Part shown: positions 49,096-58,800 of the stretch, piece by piece
How positions within the stretch are numbered: position 1 is the stretch's first letter
Layout: every line of letters starts with the position of its first letter
Assembly (NCBI GenBank): GCA_036399175.1
Contig: DASWNP010000050.1
Location: forward strand, 31,744 to 95,743
Reading direction: 5' to 3'
From: DASWNP01 sp036399175
Lineage (GTDB): Bacteria > Acidobacteriota > Blastocatellia > Pyrinomonadales > Pyrinomonadaceae
DNA length: 64,000 bases
Position numbers and translations under genes: made by a program
The notes under the pieces: model-generated
Told to the model about the DNA's origin: nothing
Database searches by the model: none
What the model saw: only the letters and a program-made list of their open reading frames with translations

Positions 49096-51108
49096 ATGCT
49101 CAAACAGTTAAGCCGTCTGGAGCGGACGCGCAGTCTGATTATCGTTGTCTTCGCCGTGCTGATGGGACTCAGCCTGGTATTTTTCTACGCGCCGAATCGC
49201 AACGCCAACGTCTCTCCGGCGACGAACACCGAGCCGGTCGCCGAGGTCAACGACGAAGAGATAACCGTGCGCGATGTCGTGCAGCGCAAGGAGCGTTATC
49301 AACAGATGTTCGGCGGGCAGGTGAGCCTCGCCAGCCTCGGCGGCAACCGCCGCGTCCTCGATGGTCTCATCGGCGACCGCGTCGTCTCTCAGGAGGCCGT
49401 CCGCTTGGGGCTCGCGCCTTCGGACGCCGAAGTGGCCGACGCTATTCGCAAACAGTTCTCCGACGCTTCCGGCAAGTTCGTCGGATTCGACCGCTACAAA
49501 GAGAGCGTCATCTCTCAGTTCGGCAACATCGAACAGTTCGAGCAGCAGATACGCGACTCCATCGCGGCCAAGAAGCTGCGCGCCTACATTACCGCGGGCG
49601 TCACTGTCTCCGACGAAGAGGTGCAGAAACAGTGGCAGCGCAGGATGACCACCTTCGACCTCGTCTACGTGCCCGTAGCCGCCGAAGCTTTGTCGAAGAA
49701 CGTCACGGTCTCGGACGAAGACTTGCAGAAGTATTTCGACGAGCACAAAGAGGAGTTTCGCTTCAAAGAGCCGCAGAAGAAGATTCGCTACCTCTACATC
49801 GACCAGGAGAAGGTCGGGCAGAAGATGCAGATTAGCGACGCCGACCTGCGCGCCGAGTACGACAAAATCTCGCCCGAGAATAAGCAGGCGGGCGTCCGCG
49901 TGCAGCAGATAGTTTTGAAGGTTGCGCGTCCCGAGCTTGACGCGGAGATTCTACAGAAGGCGTCGGAGCTGACGGCGCGTCTGCGCGACGACAAACAGAT
50001 GGGCAGCGAAGAGGCTTTCGCCGAGGCGGCGCGCGGTAACTCCGAAGACCCGGCCACCGCGCTCAAGGGCGGCTGGCTTCCCAACCTCGTCAAAAAAGAC
50101 GCGAAGAACCCGAACGACATCCTGCAAACCACGCTCACGATGCAGCCCGGACAGGTCGGCGACCCGCTCAAGACCGGCAACGCCTACTACATCTTTCGGC
50201 GCGGCGATACGGTCGTCAAAACCTTCGAGGAAGCGCGCCCCGAGCTGCTCGTCAGCCTGCGCAATCGTCAATCCTACCGCGCCGCCGCCGACCTCGCGGG
50301 TCGCGTCGCCGCGCGTTTGAAAGAGACGAAGGACGCGCAGAAGGTGGCCGAAGAGCTTGCGGGCGAGGCCAACATGAGCGCATCCGAGATGGTGCGCGAG
50401 ACGCCATTCGTCAAGCCGGGCGACGACGTGCCGAACATCGGCAGCGCGCCGCAGTTTGAAGAAGCCATCGCGCCGCTCAACAATCCGAACGACGTGGGCG
50501 AACGCGTCGGCGTCAAGGGCGGCTTCGCCGTCCCGATGCTTGTCGAACGGCGCGACCCGCGCGTTCCAGACTTCGCGGAAGTGCGCGAGCAGGTGGCCGA
50601 GCGCGCGAAAGAGGAGCGCGCCAAAACGCAGGTCGAACAGACGGCGCGCGATTTGGCCTCGAACTCGGCGAACGCCGACGCCCTCAAAGCCGCCGCCGAA
50701 AAGCTCGGACTCAAAGCCGACGTGCTGCCCTCTTACAGAGTCGGCACGCCGTTCGGCGAAGACCCTTCGAGCCCCGAGGCCGACGCGGCCATCTTCAACC
50801 TGAAGGCAGGCGAAATCTCACGCACGCCCGTCAAGATTGACGACCGTTGGGTGGTCTTAGGCGCGACCAAACGCACCGACGCAGACCTCGCCGAGTTTGC
50901 CAAGCAGCGCGAGCAGCTCATCGACTCAAGCATCAGCGAGCGTCGCACGCAGGTCTTTGAAGACTACCTCGGCGCGGCGCGACAGCGATTCGAGCGCGAA
51001 GGAAAAATCCGCGTCTACGACGAAGTGCTCGCCCGCCTCGAAGACGAAGAGCCGCCCGCCGCCGCTCCGCCCACGCGCGGCCTCCCCGTCCCGCCGACAG
51101 GCGGCTAA
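49096..51108 (+). CDS. PpiD/SurA-like membrane-anchored peptidyl-prolyl isomerase
   Basis: 670 aa. One N-terminal membrane helix (LIIVVFAVLMGLSLVFFYA) is followed by a SurA_N-type chaperone domain (EITVRDVVQRKERYQQMFGG, VVSQEAVRLGLAPSDAEV). A parvulin-like PPIase region lies about 255-395 (GVRVQQIVLKVARPELD.. GGWLPNLVKK.. QPGQVGDPLKTGNAYYIFR). The C-terminal helical region (about 410-640) repeats a parvulin-like pattern more weakly. It helps folding of secreted and outer-membrane proteins at the periplasmic face. AAGGTG lies 8 nt before the ATG. A strong intrinsic terminator follows. Confidence 0.9.
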   Translation: MLKQLSRLERTRSLIIVVFAVLMGLSLVFFYAPNRNANVSPATNTEPVAEVNDEEITVRDVVQRKERYQQMFGGQVSLASLGGNRRVLDGLIGDRVVSQEAVRLGLAPSDAEVADAIRKQFSDASGKFVGFDRYKESVISQFGNIEQFEQQIRDSIAAKKLRAYITAGVTVSDEEVQKQWQRRMTTFDLVYVPVAAEALSKNVTVSDEDLQKYFDEHKEEFRFKEPQKKIRYLYIDQEKVGQKMQISDADLRAEYDKISPENKQAGVRVQQIVLKVARPELDAEILQKASELTARLRDDKQMGSEEAFAEAARGNSEDPATALKGGWLPNLVKKDAKNPNDILQTTLTMQPGQVGDPLKTGNAYYIFRRGDTVVKTFEEARPELLVSLRNRQSYRAAADLAGRVAARLKETKDAQKVAEELAGEANMSASEMVRETPFVKPGDDVPNIGSAPQFEEAIAPLNNPNDVGERVGVKGGFAVPMLVERRDPRVPDFAEVREQVAERAKEERAKTQVEQTARDLASNSANADALKAAAEKLGLKADVLPSYRVGTPFGEDPSSPEADAAIFNLKAGEISRTPVKIDDRWVVLGATKRTDADLAEFAKQREQLIDSSISERRTQVFEDYLGAARQRFEREGKIRVYDEVLARLEDEEPPAAAPPTRGLPVPPTGG

Positions 51109-51145
51109 GACGTTCGACCGGCTTCGCACGACACAGACAAAACAG

Positions 51146-51190
51146 AGAAGGCCGCCCGCATGGAAAGCAGGCGGCCTTCTCTTTTTGTTT
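51146..51190 (+). terminator. Intrinsic terminator of the PpiD-like gene
   Basis: An 11-bp perfect stem (51146-51156 with 51170-51180, 13-nt loop) is followed by CTTTTTGTTT. It starts 37 nt after the stop codon. It lies between convergent genes and could serve both. Confidence 0.93.
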
Positions 51191-51208
51191 CGTCGAACGC
51201 GATGCGCT

Positions 51209-52231
51209 TTAGAAGACGCGCAGCATCGTCGCTATATCGGTCTGCGCGAAGCTCAGGCGGAGATTTACGTCTGTTCCCTGCACCTCGATTTTCAAGCTCT
51301 GGACGGCGCTCTCGGCCAAACGGCGGCGTTCGCCCGAAAGCTGCGAGACGGCGAAAGCAGCGAGCGACTTCAAGGCCGTGACGGTATCGCTCAGGTTGCG
51401 CGCCGAGTCGGCGTCGGCGGCGCGCATGGTCGCCAAAACGTCGAAGCCGTTAGCCGAAGGGCTCAAAGAGCCGTAGAACTGCTTAATCGACATCACGGCT
51501 CGCTCAAGCTCCGGATTGCCGAGCCCTTCAACCTTCTTCAGGAGAGACTGCGGCATGTTCGCGCCGAAGCCGACGACGGCGTTCGGGTTGCTGCGCGCAA
51601 GCGCCACCAGCGCCGGGCTGATGCGCCCGCGCCCCGTAGAAGCGTCGATGGCGGCGCGCACCGCTTCCGGCTCGCCGACGGCCAGAGTGTTTCGGTCGAG
51701 CACGGACATCGCCAGATTCGTCACGTTCATGCGTGGAGAGACGCCGAAGATTTTGATGCGCTCGTTGATGTTGAAAACGTAGACGGTTTTGCCTCCGTGC
51801 TTCGTCTCCTGATACTGCCCCTTCGAGGCGAGGCGACCGGCGGCGGCAAGCGCGCCCGCGTTGAAGGTGCCGTTGGCGATGGCGACGACGTGGTCGATTT
51901 TCGTCACCTCCGGCGAAGGATTCGTGAAGCGGACGCCGACGGCGACGCGCTCGAAGGCGCGGGCGTCTATCCCCGTGCGCGTCTTGAACAAGTCGATGTC
52001 GGCGTTGATGCTCGCCGCCCGCGCCGGGTCGTCGGCCAGCACGCGCGGCATCACCTCCGTCAAAAGCCTTCGCATCTCGACGAACATCACGCCGTCCGAC
52101 GCGGGCAGAGGCGGCAACTGGCCGGCGGCTTCAGCCGTCGTCGTCGTGCGTCCCTGCGCGCTCGTCGAAATTGCCAGCCCCAGCGCCAGCACGAGCGCCC
52201 CCGCCAGCGAAACGTAAAAATTTCTCTTCAT
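51209..52231 (-). CDS. Exported protein of unknown function
   Basis: 340 aa from the ATG at 52231, which opens a signal peptide (FYVSLAGALVLALGLAISTSAQG) with a GAGAGAG before it. The mature part is Ala/Arg/Val-rich, predicted alternating strands and helices (DGVMFVEMRRLLTEVMPRVLADDPARAASINADIDLFKTRTGID, noted for its start DGVMFVEM; VAIANGTFNAGALAAAG; GFGANMPQSLLKK). It has no Cys and no recognisable catalytic motif. I do not recognise the family; it looks like secreted proteins common in Acidobacteriota. The gene is monocistronic and convergent with the PpiD-like gene. Confidence 0.78.
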   Translation of the reverse strand: MKRNFYVSLAGALVLALGLAISTSAQGRTTTTAEAAGQLPPLPASDGVMFVEMRRLLTEVMPRVLADDPARAASINADIDLFKTRTGIDARAFERVAVGVRFTNPSPEVTKIDHVVAIANGTFNAGALAAAGRLASKGQYQETKHGGKTVYVFNINERIKIFGVSPRMNVTNLAMSVLDRNTLAVGEPEAVRAAIDASTGRGRISPALVALARSNPNAVVGFGANMPQSLLKKVEGLGNPELERAVMSIKQFYGSLSPSANGFDVLATMRAADADSARNLSDTVTALKSLAAFAVSQLSGERRRLAESAVQSLKIEVQGTDVNLRLSFAQTDIATMLRVF

Positions 52232-52482
52232 AGCTCTCTCGTTCAACCTTTCCCACCTTTTGAAAATAGTCAGCTCCTTCAATTCTCCAAACTGCCGGAG
52301 CATACGGTTTCTGCAAAGGAGAGTTTTTGATGCCAAGTTCGGATGCGGCGCGCACCCGGCGGGGTTGCAACCTGCGCCGCTCTTTGCCCCTCAGACGAAA
52401 ACTCGCCCCTCTCACCCGCAAACAAGATAGACGCCGAAACTCGACCCCGCGTTAACACAAACGACGAACGCCGCAACGCCGC

Positions 52483-52588
52483 AACGATGAATGAAAAGCA
52501 GAAAGCAGTTTTCAGTTTTCGGTTTTCAGCAAGGCATCGCTTCTTCTCTGAAAACTGAAAACCGAAAACTGAAAACTGCTTCATCGTT
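52483..52588. repeat. Heptamer hairpin element I (unit AGTTTTC)
   Basis: The left arm 52505-52529 holds three 7-nt units (AGTTTTC, AGTTTTC, GGTTTTC); the right arm 52548-52579 holds four on the other strand. Pairing over the shared 25 nt is perfect. An outer AACGATGA/TCATCGTT pair (52483-52490, 52581-52588) encloses it. It lies just before the thiolase stop. Confidence 0.92.
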
Positions 52589-52594
52589 TCCCAT

Positions 52595-53785
52595 CTAGAC
52601 CCGCTCGACCAGCAGGGCGATGCCCATGCCGCCGCTAATGCAGAGCGTGGCGAGGCCGCGCCGCGCGCGTCGCTTCTGCATCTCGTGCAGGAGCGTGGTC
52701 GTGATGCGAACTCCCGTGCAGCCGATGGGGTGTCCGAGGGCGATTGCGCCGCCGTTGACGTTCAGGCGCTCGGGGTCGAAGCCAAGCTCGCGGTCGCAGG
52801 CGATGACCTGCGCGGCGAAGGCTTCGTTCAACTCGACGAGGTCGATGTCCGTGAGCTTGAGTTTCTGTCGCGCGAGCAGGGCGCGCACCGCCGGGACAGG
52901 CCCGATGCCCATTATCTCCGGCGCGACGCCCGCAAACTCGTAATCGACAATGCGCGCCTGCGGCTCAACGCCCCCGCGCGCACTCTTCAAAGTCTCTTCG
53001 TCCATCACGACGACCGCCGCCGCTCCGTCCGTGATGCCCGAAGAATTTCCCGCCGTCACCGTTCCGTCTTTGGCGAAGACGGGCGGAAGCTTTTTCAAAG
53101 ACTCCAACGAAGTATCGGCGCGCGGGTGTTCGTCGCGCGAGAACCGCACGGTCTCGCCGCGACGCTTACCGGGAACTTCGACGGCGACTATCTCCGCGTC
53201 GAAGCGTCCGCCGTCGATGGCGGCGGCTGCGCGCTGCTGCGTGCGCAGGGCATACTCGTCCTGTTCCTCGCGTGGAATCTCGTAGCGTCGCGCGAGGTTC
53301 TCCGCCGTCTCGCCCATGACGAGACCCGAGAGCGGGTCGAGAAAGCCGTCGCGGTACATGCCGTCGATTAGCTCGGCGTTACCCATACGCATACCGAAGC
53401 GCGCGCCCTCCGCGTAGTAAGGCACGCGCGACATGCTCTCCACTCCGCCCGCGAGCGCCGCCCGCGCACGACCGAGCATAATCTCCTGCGCCGCGAGGAT
53501 GATGGATTTCAGACCCGACCCGCACGCCTGATTAATCGTCGAAGCCGGGACGGTCTCAGGCACACCCGCGCGGAAAGCTATCTGCCTTCCGACGTTCGGC
53601 CCCGCGCCCGCCTGCCGCGCCGAGCCGAAGAACACGTCCTGCACTTCGCCCGCCCCTATTCCAGCGCGCCGCAAGCTCTCAGCCGCCGCCGCCGCGCCCA
53701 ACTCCGCCGCGCTCAAACCCGCCAGCGCCCCACCGAAACGCCCGATTGGCGTCCTCACCGAACCGACCAGAAAAACGTCCTTCAT
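52595..53785 (-). CDS. Acetyl-CoA C-acetyltransferase (thiolase)
   Basis: 396 aa, full-length thiolase. Catalytic residues: the nucleophilic Cys in INQACGSGLKSI (about 87), the His in NGGAIALGHPIGCTGVRI (about 350) and the second Cys in LCISGGMGIAL near the end. VRTPIGRFGGALA at the N-terminus and GVESMSRVPYYAE are typical of biosynthetic or degradative acetoacetyl-CoA thiolases. It condenses or splits acyl-CoA (beta-oxidation, ketone-body or polyester route). Stand-alone here, flanked by repeat elements I and J. No SD is visible. Confidence 0.95.
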   Translation of the reverse strand: MKDVFLVGSVRTPIGRFGGALAGLSAAELGAAAAAESLRRAGIGAGEVQDVFFGSARQAGAGPNVGRQIAFRAGVPETVPASTINQACGSGLKSIILAAQEIMLGRARAALAGGVESMSRVPYYAEGARFGMRMGNAELIDGMYRDGFLDPLSGLVMGETAENLARRYEIPREEQDEYALRTQQRAAAAIDGGRFDAEIVAVEVPGKRRGETVRFSRDEHPRADTSLESLKKLPPVFAKDGTVTAGNSSGITDGAAAVVVMDEETLKSARGGVEPQARIVDYEFAGVAPEIMGIGPVPAVRALLARQKLKLTDIDLVELNEAFAAQVIACDRELGFDPERLNVNGGAIALGHPIGCTGVRITTTLLHEMQKRRARRGLATLCISGGMGIALLVERV

Positions 53786-53803
53786 CAGTTGAAAACCTCA
53801 AAG

Positions 53804-53940
53804 CAGTAGTCAGTAGCCAGTAGCCAGTAGAAAAACCTCTTGAATCATTCAGCAGCCAGAGCAGCATTCGAGCAGCTTCGGCACTCACAATCTACTGGCT
53901 ACTGGCTACTGTTTGATGACTGACTACTGGCTACTGTTTG
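53804..53940. repeat. Heptamer hairpin element J (unit CAGTAGC)
   Basis: The left arm 53804-53831 holds four 7-nt units (CAGTAGT, CAGTAGC twice, CAGTAGA). The right arm 53891-53940 carries two blocks of the complementary unit separated by about 10 nt. It lies in the divergent region between the thiolase and the nuclease-like gene. Confidence 0.92.
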
Positions 53941-54049
53941 ATGTTAGCATACGCTGTCGAAGACGCGCGAACCGGGGTTCAACCGGCAAACGGGCATGGC
54001 TTTCAAGCGCGTCTTCGCCTCACTTTCATCTCTGTTGAGGACGCACTTT

Positions 54050-55699
54050 ATGTTGGAACGCCTCACCACGCCGGAGAGCATCGAGCAGGCTCGAAGCCGC
54101 ATCGAGCAGATGCTCGACGAGCGCGGCGAGTGGTTCTATACCTCCCGGCAGAGCGACGCGAAGCGGGTCTCGAAGAGCGAGGCGGCGGGCGCGTTGCGCA
54201 AAGGCGAGTGGGAGTTGCGAGCGGCGCACGGGTCTCTGCTGCTCTCTCTGTTGACGGACGCGGGCGCGCGCGTCTGGCGTATCGTCGCGTGGGAATGGAC
54301 GGGCGAGCGGCTGGTCTTTGAAGCGACGCGACGCATGAGACGCGAGCACGCCACGATTGAGCTTATCCCTCGCGCCTCGGTCGGCGCTGAGCGCGCGTTG
54401 CTGTTGGAAGCACGCCGCGCGCTCTGTGAACGTCTCGCGGCTCTGGCTGCCGCGCAGCATCCGTCGGCGAAGCTTGAGACGGTCGCTCTCAGTCGGGGCG
54501 CGCGGCGCGGCGAGCCCGGACGCTACGCGCGTATTCTTCTCTCGACGAGAGACGCGCGCATCGCCGTCACCGGAGCGGTCGTCGAAGAGGGCGCGCACGA
54601 CGCGGACGCTCTACTCACGTCGGCTCTCATCTGGCTCGCGCGCCTGCGCGAGGCGACGCGCGAACGCAGACCCTTGCGTCTTCATCTCGTCGCCGCGCCA
54701 GGCACGACCCGCGCGCTCTCCGAGCGCCTCGCCCTGCTGCGCGAAGAGCTTCGCTCTCTCGTCTCCGTCTACGAAACAGACGAAGCGCGCCAATCACTCT
54801 CACGCGCCCTTGCGCCGACGCTCGACGAGCTGCTCGCCTGCGCCCCGCGCTTTTCGCCTCCAACCGAGACTTCTTTGAGCCGCACGGCTCAGGAGATAAT
54901 CGCCCTCGCGCCCGATGCGATTGACGCGCTGCGCGTCCGTCAGGGCGAGACACTGCGCTTTCACGGCCTGCCCTTCGCGCGCGTGCGTCGGCTGCTCGGG
55001 CGAGAGCAGGTCTGGTTCGGCGTCGAGGCTGCGACGCGAAGCGGAACGACTGGAGACGCGCTCCCGGCTTCAGTCGGTCGCGGCGCTTCCCCGCGCCGAC
55101 GCTTGCTCGATGCAACGAACCGCGCCGAGTTTCTCAAGCTCGTCGCCGACCTCGCAGAGCATCGCCGCGCCGACGCGGACAACAAACGTCACGCCTTCTA
55201 CCGAGCCGCACCCGAAGCCTGGCTCGAATCCATCCTCCGGCGCGACATCACGCGCCTCGACCCCGGCCTCCGTCTCTCGCCCCTGCACACGCAGTTTCGC
55301 ACCTCGCGCACGTCGCTCTCCGGCGCGTCGCGCCCCATCGACCTGCTCGCGCTCAGGCACGACGGGCGGCTCGTCGTCGTCGAATTGAAAGTCTCTGAAG
55401 ACGCCGCGCTTCCACTACAGGGCGCGGACTACTGGCGTCGAATCTCCGCACACCAACGCGCCGGCCACGTCAAACTCGCACGCCTCTTCGGCGATGCCGA
55501 GATTTCCGACGACCCGCCGCTCGTCTACCTCGTCGCCCCGATGCTCAGTTTTCATCGCGCGTTTCCGGCGCTCGCGCGCTGCATCAATCCGCGGATTGAG
55601 CTGTACCGCTTCGACATCAACGAAGACTGGCGCGCAGGCGTGCGCGTCGCGCGGCGCGGACGAGTCGGAGTGATTAACGAAGGGATGCTCGAAGGGTGA
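54050..55699 (+). CDS. Uncharacterised protein with a C-terminal PD-(D/E)XK nuclease-like region
   Basis: 549 aa from the ATG at 54050, 9 nt after GAGGA; the frame is open to 53996. The N-terminal two thirds are Arg/Ala/Glu/Leu-rich and helical with no recognised domain. Residues about 445-480 read RPIDLLALRHDGRLVVVELKVSED, the Asp and ExK spacing of a PD-(D/E)XK restriction-like nuclease core, followed by LPLQGADYWRRISAH where Gln is common in this superfamily. A preceding Glu/His is not evident. It may be a DNA nuclease or a nuclease-like binding protein. The context gives no help: repeat element J upstream and an SBBP protein downstream. Confidence 0.75.
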   Translation: MLERLTTPESIEQARSRIEQMLDERGEWFYTSRQSDAKRVSKSEAAGALRKGEWELRAAHGSLLLSLLTDAGARVWRIVAWEWTGERLVFEATRRMRREHATIELIPRASVGAERALLLEARRALCERLAALAAAQHPSAKLETVALSRGARRGEPGRYARILLSTRDARIAVTGAVVEEGAHDADALLTSALIWLARLREATRERRPLRLHLVAAPGTTRALSERLALLREELRSLVSVYETDEARQSLSRALAPTLDELLACAPRFSPPTETSLSRTAQEIIALAPDAIDALRVRQGETLRFHGLPFARVRRLLGREQVWFGVEAATRSGTTGDALPASVGRGASPRRRLLDATNRAEFLKLVADLAEHRRADADNKRHAFYRAAPEAWLESILRRDITRLDPGLRLSPLHTQFRTSRTSLSGASRPIDLLALRHDGRLVVVELKVSEDAALPLQGADYWRRISAHQRAGHVKLARLFGDAEISDDPPLVYLVAPMLSFHRAFPALARCINPRIELYRFDINEDWRAGVRVARRGRVGVINEGMLEG

Positions 55700-55735
55700 G
55701 GCCGCCTTCCGTTTCCGAGTTTGGAAGGAAAAAGC

Positions 55736-55763
55736 TTGCGTCCTGACGGGCTGTGTTTATAAT
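55736..55763 (+). promoter_or_regulatory. Promoter of the SBBP protein gene
   Basis: TTGCGT (55736-55741), 16-bp spacer, TATAAT (55758-55763, perfect -10). It gives a leader of about 70 nt with a small GC-rich hairpin before the ATG at 55839. Confidence 0.75.
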
Positions 55764-55838
55764 CGCTGCCCGGTCTGATTTTCCGCCGCTACGAGGACTC
55801 GTGGGGTGAGCCCCGTCCCACTTACCAAAAAGGATACT

Positions 55839-58800
55839 ATGAGATTACCTGCCGCAAACCTTCGCCGCATCCTTCTGCTGACGGTCGTCTCCTTATTGTT
55901 GACAGGCTTGCTCGTCGCACCCGCGATGCTCAGCCGCCGTCATGCGACGACGATTTCAACCAACCGCATCGAAGCGACGCCGCCCGCCCAACTAGCGCAG
56001 GCGCGCGAGGCTTACGGGCGCATCCCGCTCAGTTTCGAGGCCAATCAAGGCCAGACGGACGCTTCGGTCAATTTCCTCGCGCGCGGCGCGGGCTATACGC
56101 TCTTTCTGAAACCGTCCGAGGCTGTCTTTCTCCTTTCTCAAACGCAGACGAGCGCATCAGCCGAGAGCGCTGCGCGCAAACAGACCGGCGACGAGCAGCG
56201 CCTCGCGTCGCATGCAGACATCTCTTCCGCGCCCGGGCTTTCAGCGAAGCGCGCCGTGCTGCGCATGAAGCTCGTCGAGGCGAATGAAGCGGCGCGCGTT
56301 GAGGGCGACGAGGAGTTGGCGGGCAAGGTCAACTATCTCGTCGGCGACGACCCGTCGCAGTGGCGCACAGGTGTCTCGACCTACGGGCGCGTGCGCTACG
56401 CGGAAGTCTATCCCGGCATCGACCTCGTCTATTACGGCAACCAGCGACAGCTCGAATATGACTTCCGCGTCGCGCCCCGAAGCGACGCGCGAGCCATCAG
56501 TCTCCGGTTCGACGGCGCTGACAAAGTTGAGCTGGGCGCAGACGGCGAGCTTCGACTAACGCTCGGCGAGAGCGTCGTCAGCCAGCCGAAGCCTTTCATC
56601 TATCAGGAAGTGGCGGGAGCGCGCCGCGAGGTCGAGGGCGGCTACGTCGTCGAAGCGGACGGGCGCGTCCGGTTCTATGTCGGTGACTACGACCCGAGCA
56701 CGACGCTCGTCATCGACCCCGTGCTCGTCTATTCAACCTACCTCGGCGGCAGCAGCACTGAAGACGGCAGCGACATTAAAGTTGACGCCACCGGCAATGC
56801 TTACATCTGCGGCCAGACCTCCTCGACCAACTTCCCCACCGCCAGCGCCTTCCAGCCCACCTTCGGCGGCGCGACCTTCGAGGGCGGGCGCGACGGCTTC
56901 GTCACGAAGCTCAACCCGACGGGCTCAAACTTCGTCTATTCGACTTACCTCGGCGGTAGCGGCGACGACAGGTGCAATAAAATCGCCGTCGATTCCGCAG
57001 GCAACGCATACCTCGCCGGTGAAACCACCTCCTCGACCGACTTCCCTCGCGCCAACGCCTACCAGAACACCTTCGGCGGCGGACTCTCGGACGCCTTCGT
57101 GTCGAAGCTCAGCCCGCAGGGCGACATGCTCGTCTATTCCACCTACCTCGGCGGCAGCATCTTCGATGCGGGCGGCGGCATCGCCGTCGATTCCGCAGGC
57201 AATGCCTACATCACGGGGCGCACCACCTCGGCCGACTTCCCCACCACCGCCAACGCCATTCAGGCGGCGCAGGCCGGCCAATTCGCCGACGCCTTCGTGA
57301 CGAAGCTCAACGCGAACGGCTCTGACCTCGTCTATTCCACCTACCTCGGCGGCAGCGACGGCACCGAAGGCGGGTTTGACGCCGGCTTCAGCATCGCCGT
57401 CGATTCCACCGGGGCTGCCTACGTCACCGGCCAGACCCGCTCAACCAACTTCCCCCGCGTCAACGCCATCCAGAACACCTTCGGCGGCGGCTTCCCCGAC
57501 GGCGACGCCTTCGTCACGAAGATAAACGCGCAGGGCACCGCGATCTCCTACTCCACCTACCTCGGCGGCAGCGAGAACGACATCGGGTTTGAAATCGCTG
57601 CGGACTCCGGCGGCAACACCTACGTCACAGGCGTCACCCGCTCGTCCAACTTCCCCACTGCCAACGCCTTCCAGTCCGCGCTCAACGGCCCGTCCGACGG
57701 CTTCTTGACGAAGATTAGCGCGACGACGACCCCGGCGTTCGCCTACTCGACTTACTTCGGCGGCTCCGGCGAGGACTCCTCCAACGGCATCGCCGTCAAC
57801 GCCAGCAACGAGCCTTACCTCGCCCTCGGCACTTCTTCGACCAACCTCCCCACCGTCAACCCCATACAGGCCGCGAACGCGGGCGGCATCGACGCTTTCA
57901 TCGCGCGCTTCAACGCGGCGGGCTCAGCCCTCATCTTCTCCACCTACCTCGGCGGCAGCGGCGGGGATGCGGGTTTGAGCATCGCACTTGACCCAGCCCT
58001 CTCCATGTACGTTGTGGGGCGCACCGCGTCGACGAACTTCCCCGTCCTCAGTGCCGTCCAGAATGCGAACGGCGGCGAGCAGGACGCCTTCGTGTCGAAG
58101 ATTAGCGACACCGCCCCGGGCACAAACACATTCCAATTCAGTCAGGCGTTGCATACGGTGAACGAGGAGATTACCTCTGTGACCGTCACCGTCACACGCA
58201 GCGGCGATACCTCTGCCGCCGCCACCGTTGACTATGCCACCGCCGACATTACGGCCTCGGAGCGCTCCGACTACACGACCGCACTCGGCACGCTGCGCTT
58301 CGCCGCTAATGAAACCTCGAAGACCTTCGAGGTGCTCGTCAACGAGGACTCGAAGGTGGAAGGCAACGAGCTGTTCACCGTCGTGCTCTCGAACCCGACT
58401 GGCAACGCGTCGCTCGGCGCGCAGGCGACCACCACCATCCAGATTACAGACGACGCGACCGAGCCTTCGACCAACGTCATCGACGACCCCGGCATCTTCG
58501 TCGGGCAACACTATCACGACTTCCTCAACCGTCAGGCTGACGCCGGAGGCTTGAGCTTCTGGACAGGCCAGATAACCCTCTGCGGCGCGGACGCAGGCTG
58601 CATCGACTTCAAGCGCACGCAGGTCTCACAGGCGTTCTTCCTCTCCATCGAGTTTCAGCAGACCGGCTACCTCGTCTTCCGCATCTACAAGGAGACGTTC
58701 ACCAATTCGCCGGAGCGCCCGCGCGGGATGCCGCGCTACAGGGAATTTTTGCGCGACACGCAGGAGATACAGCGCGGCGTCGTGGTCGGCGTCGGCAACT

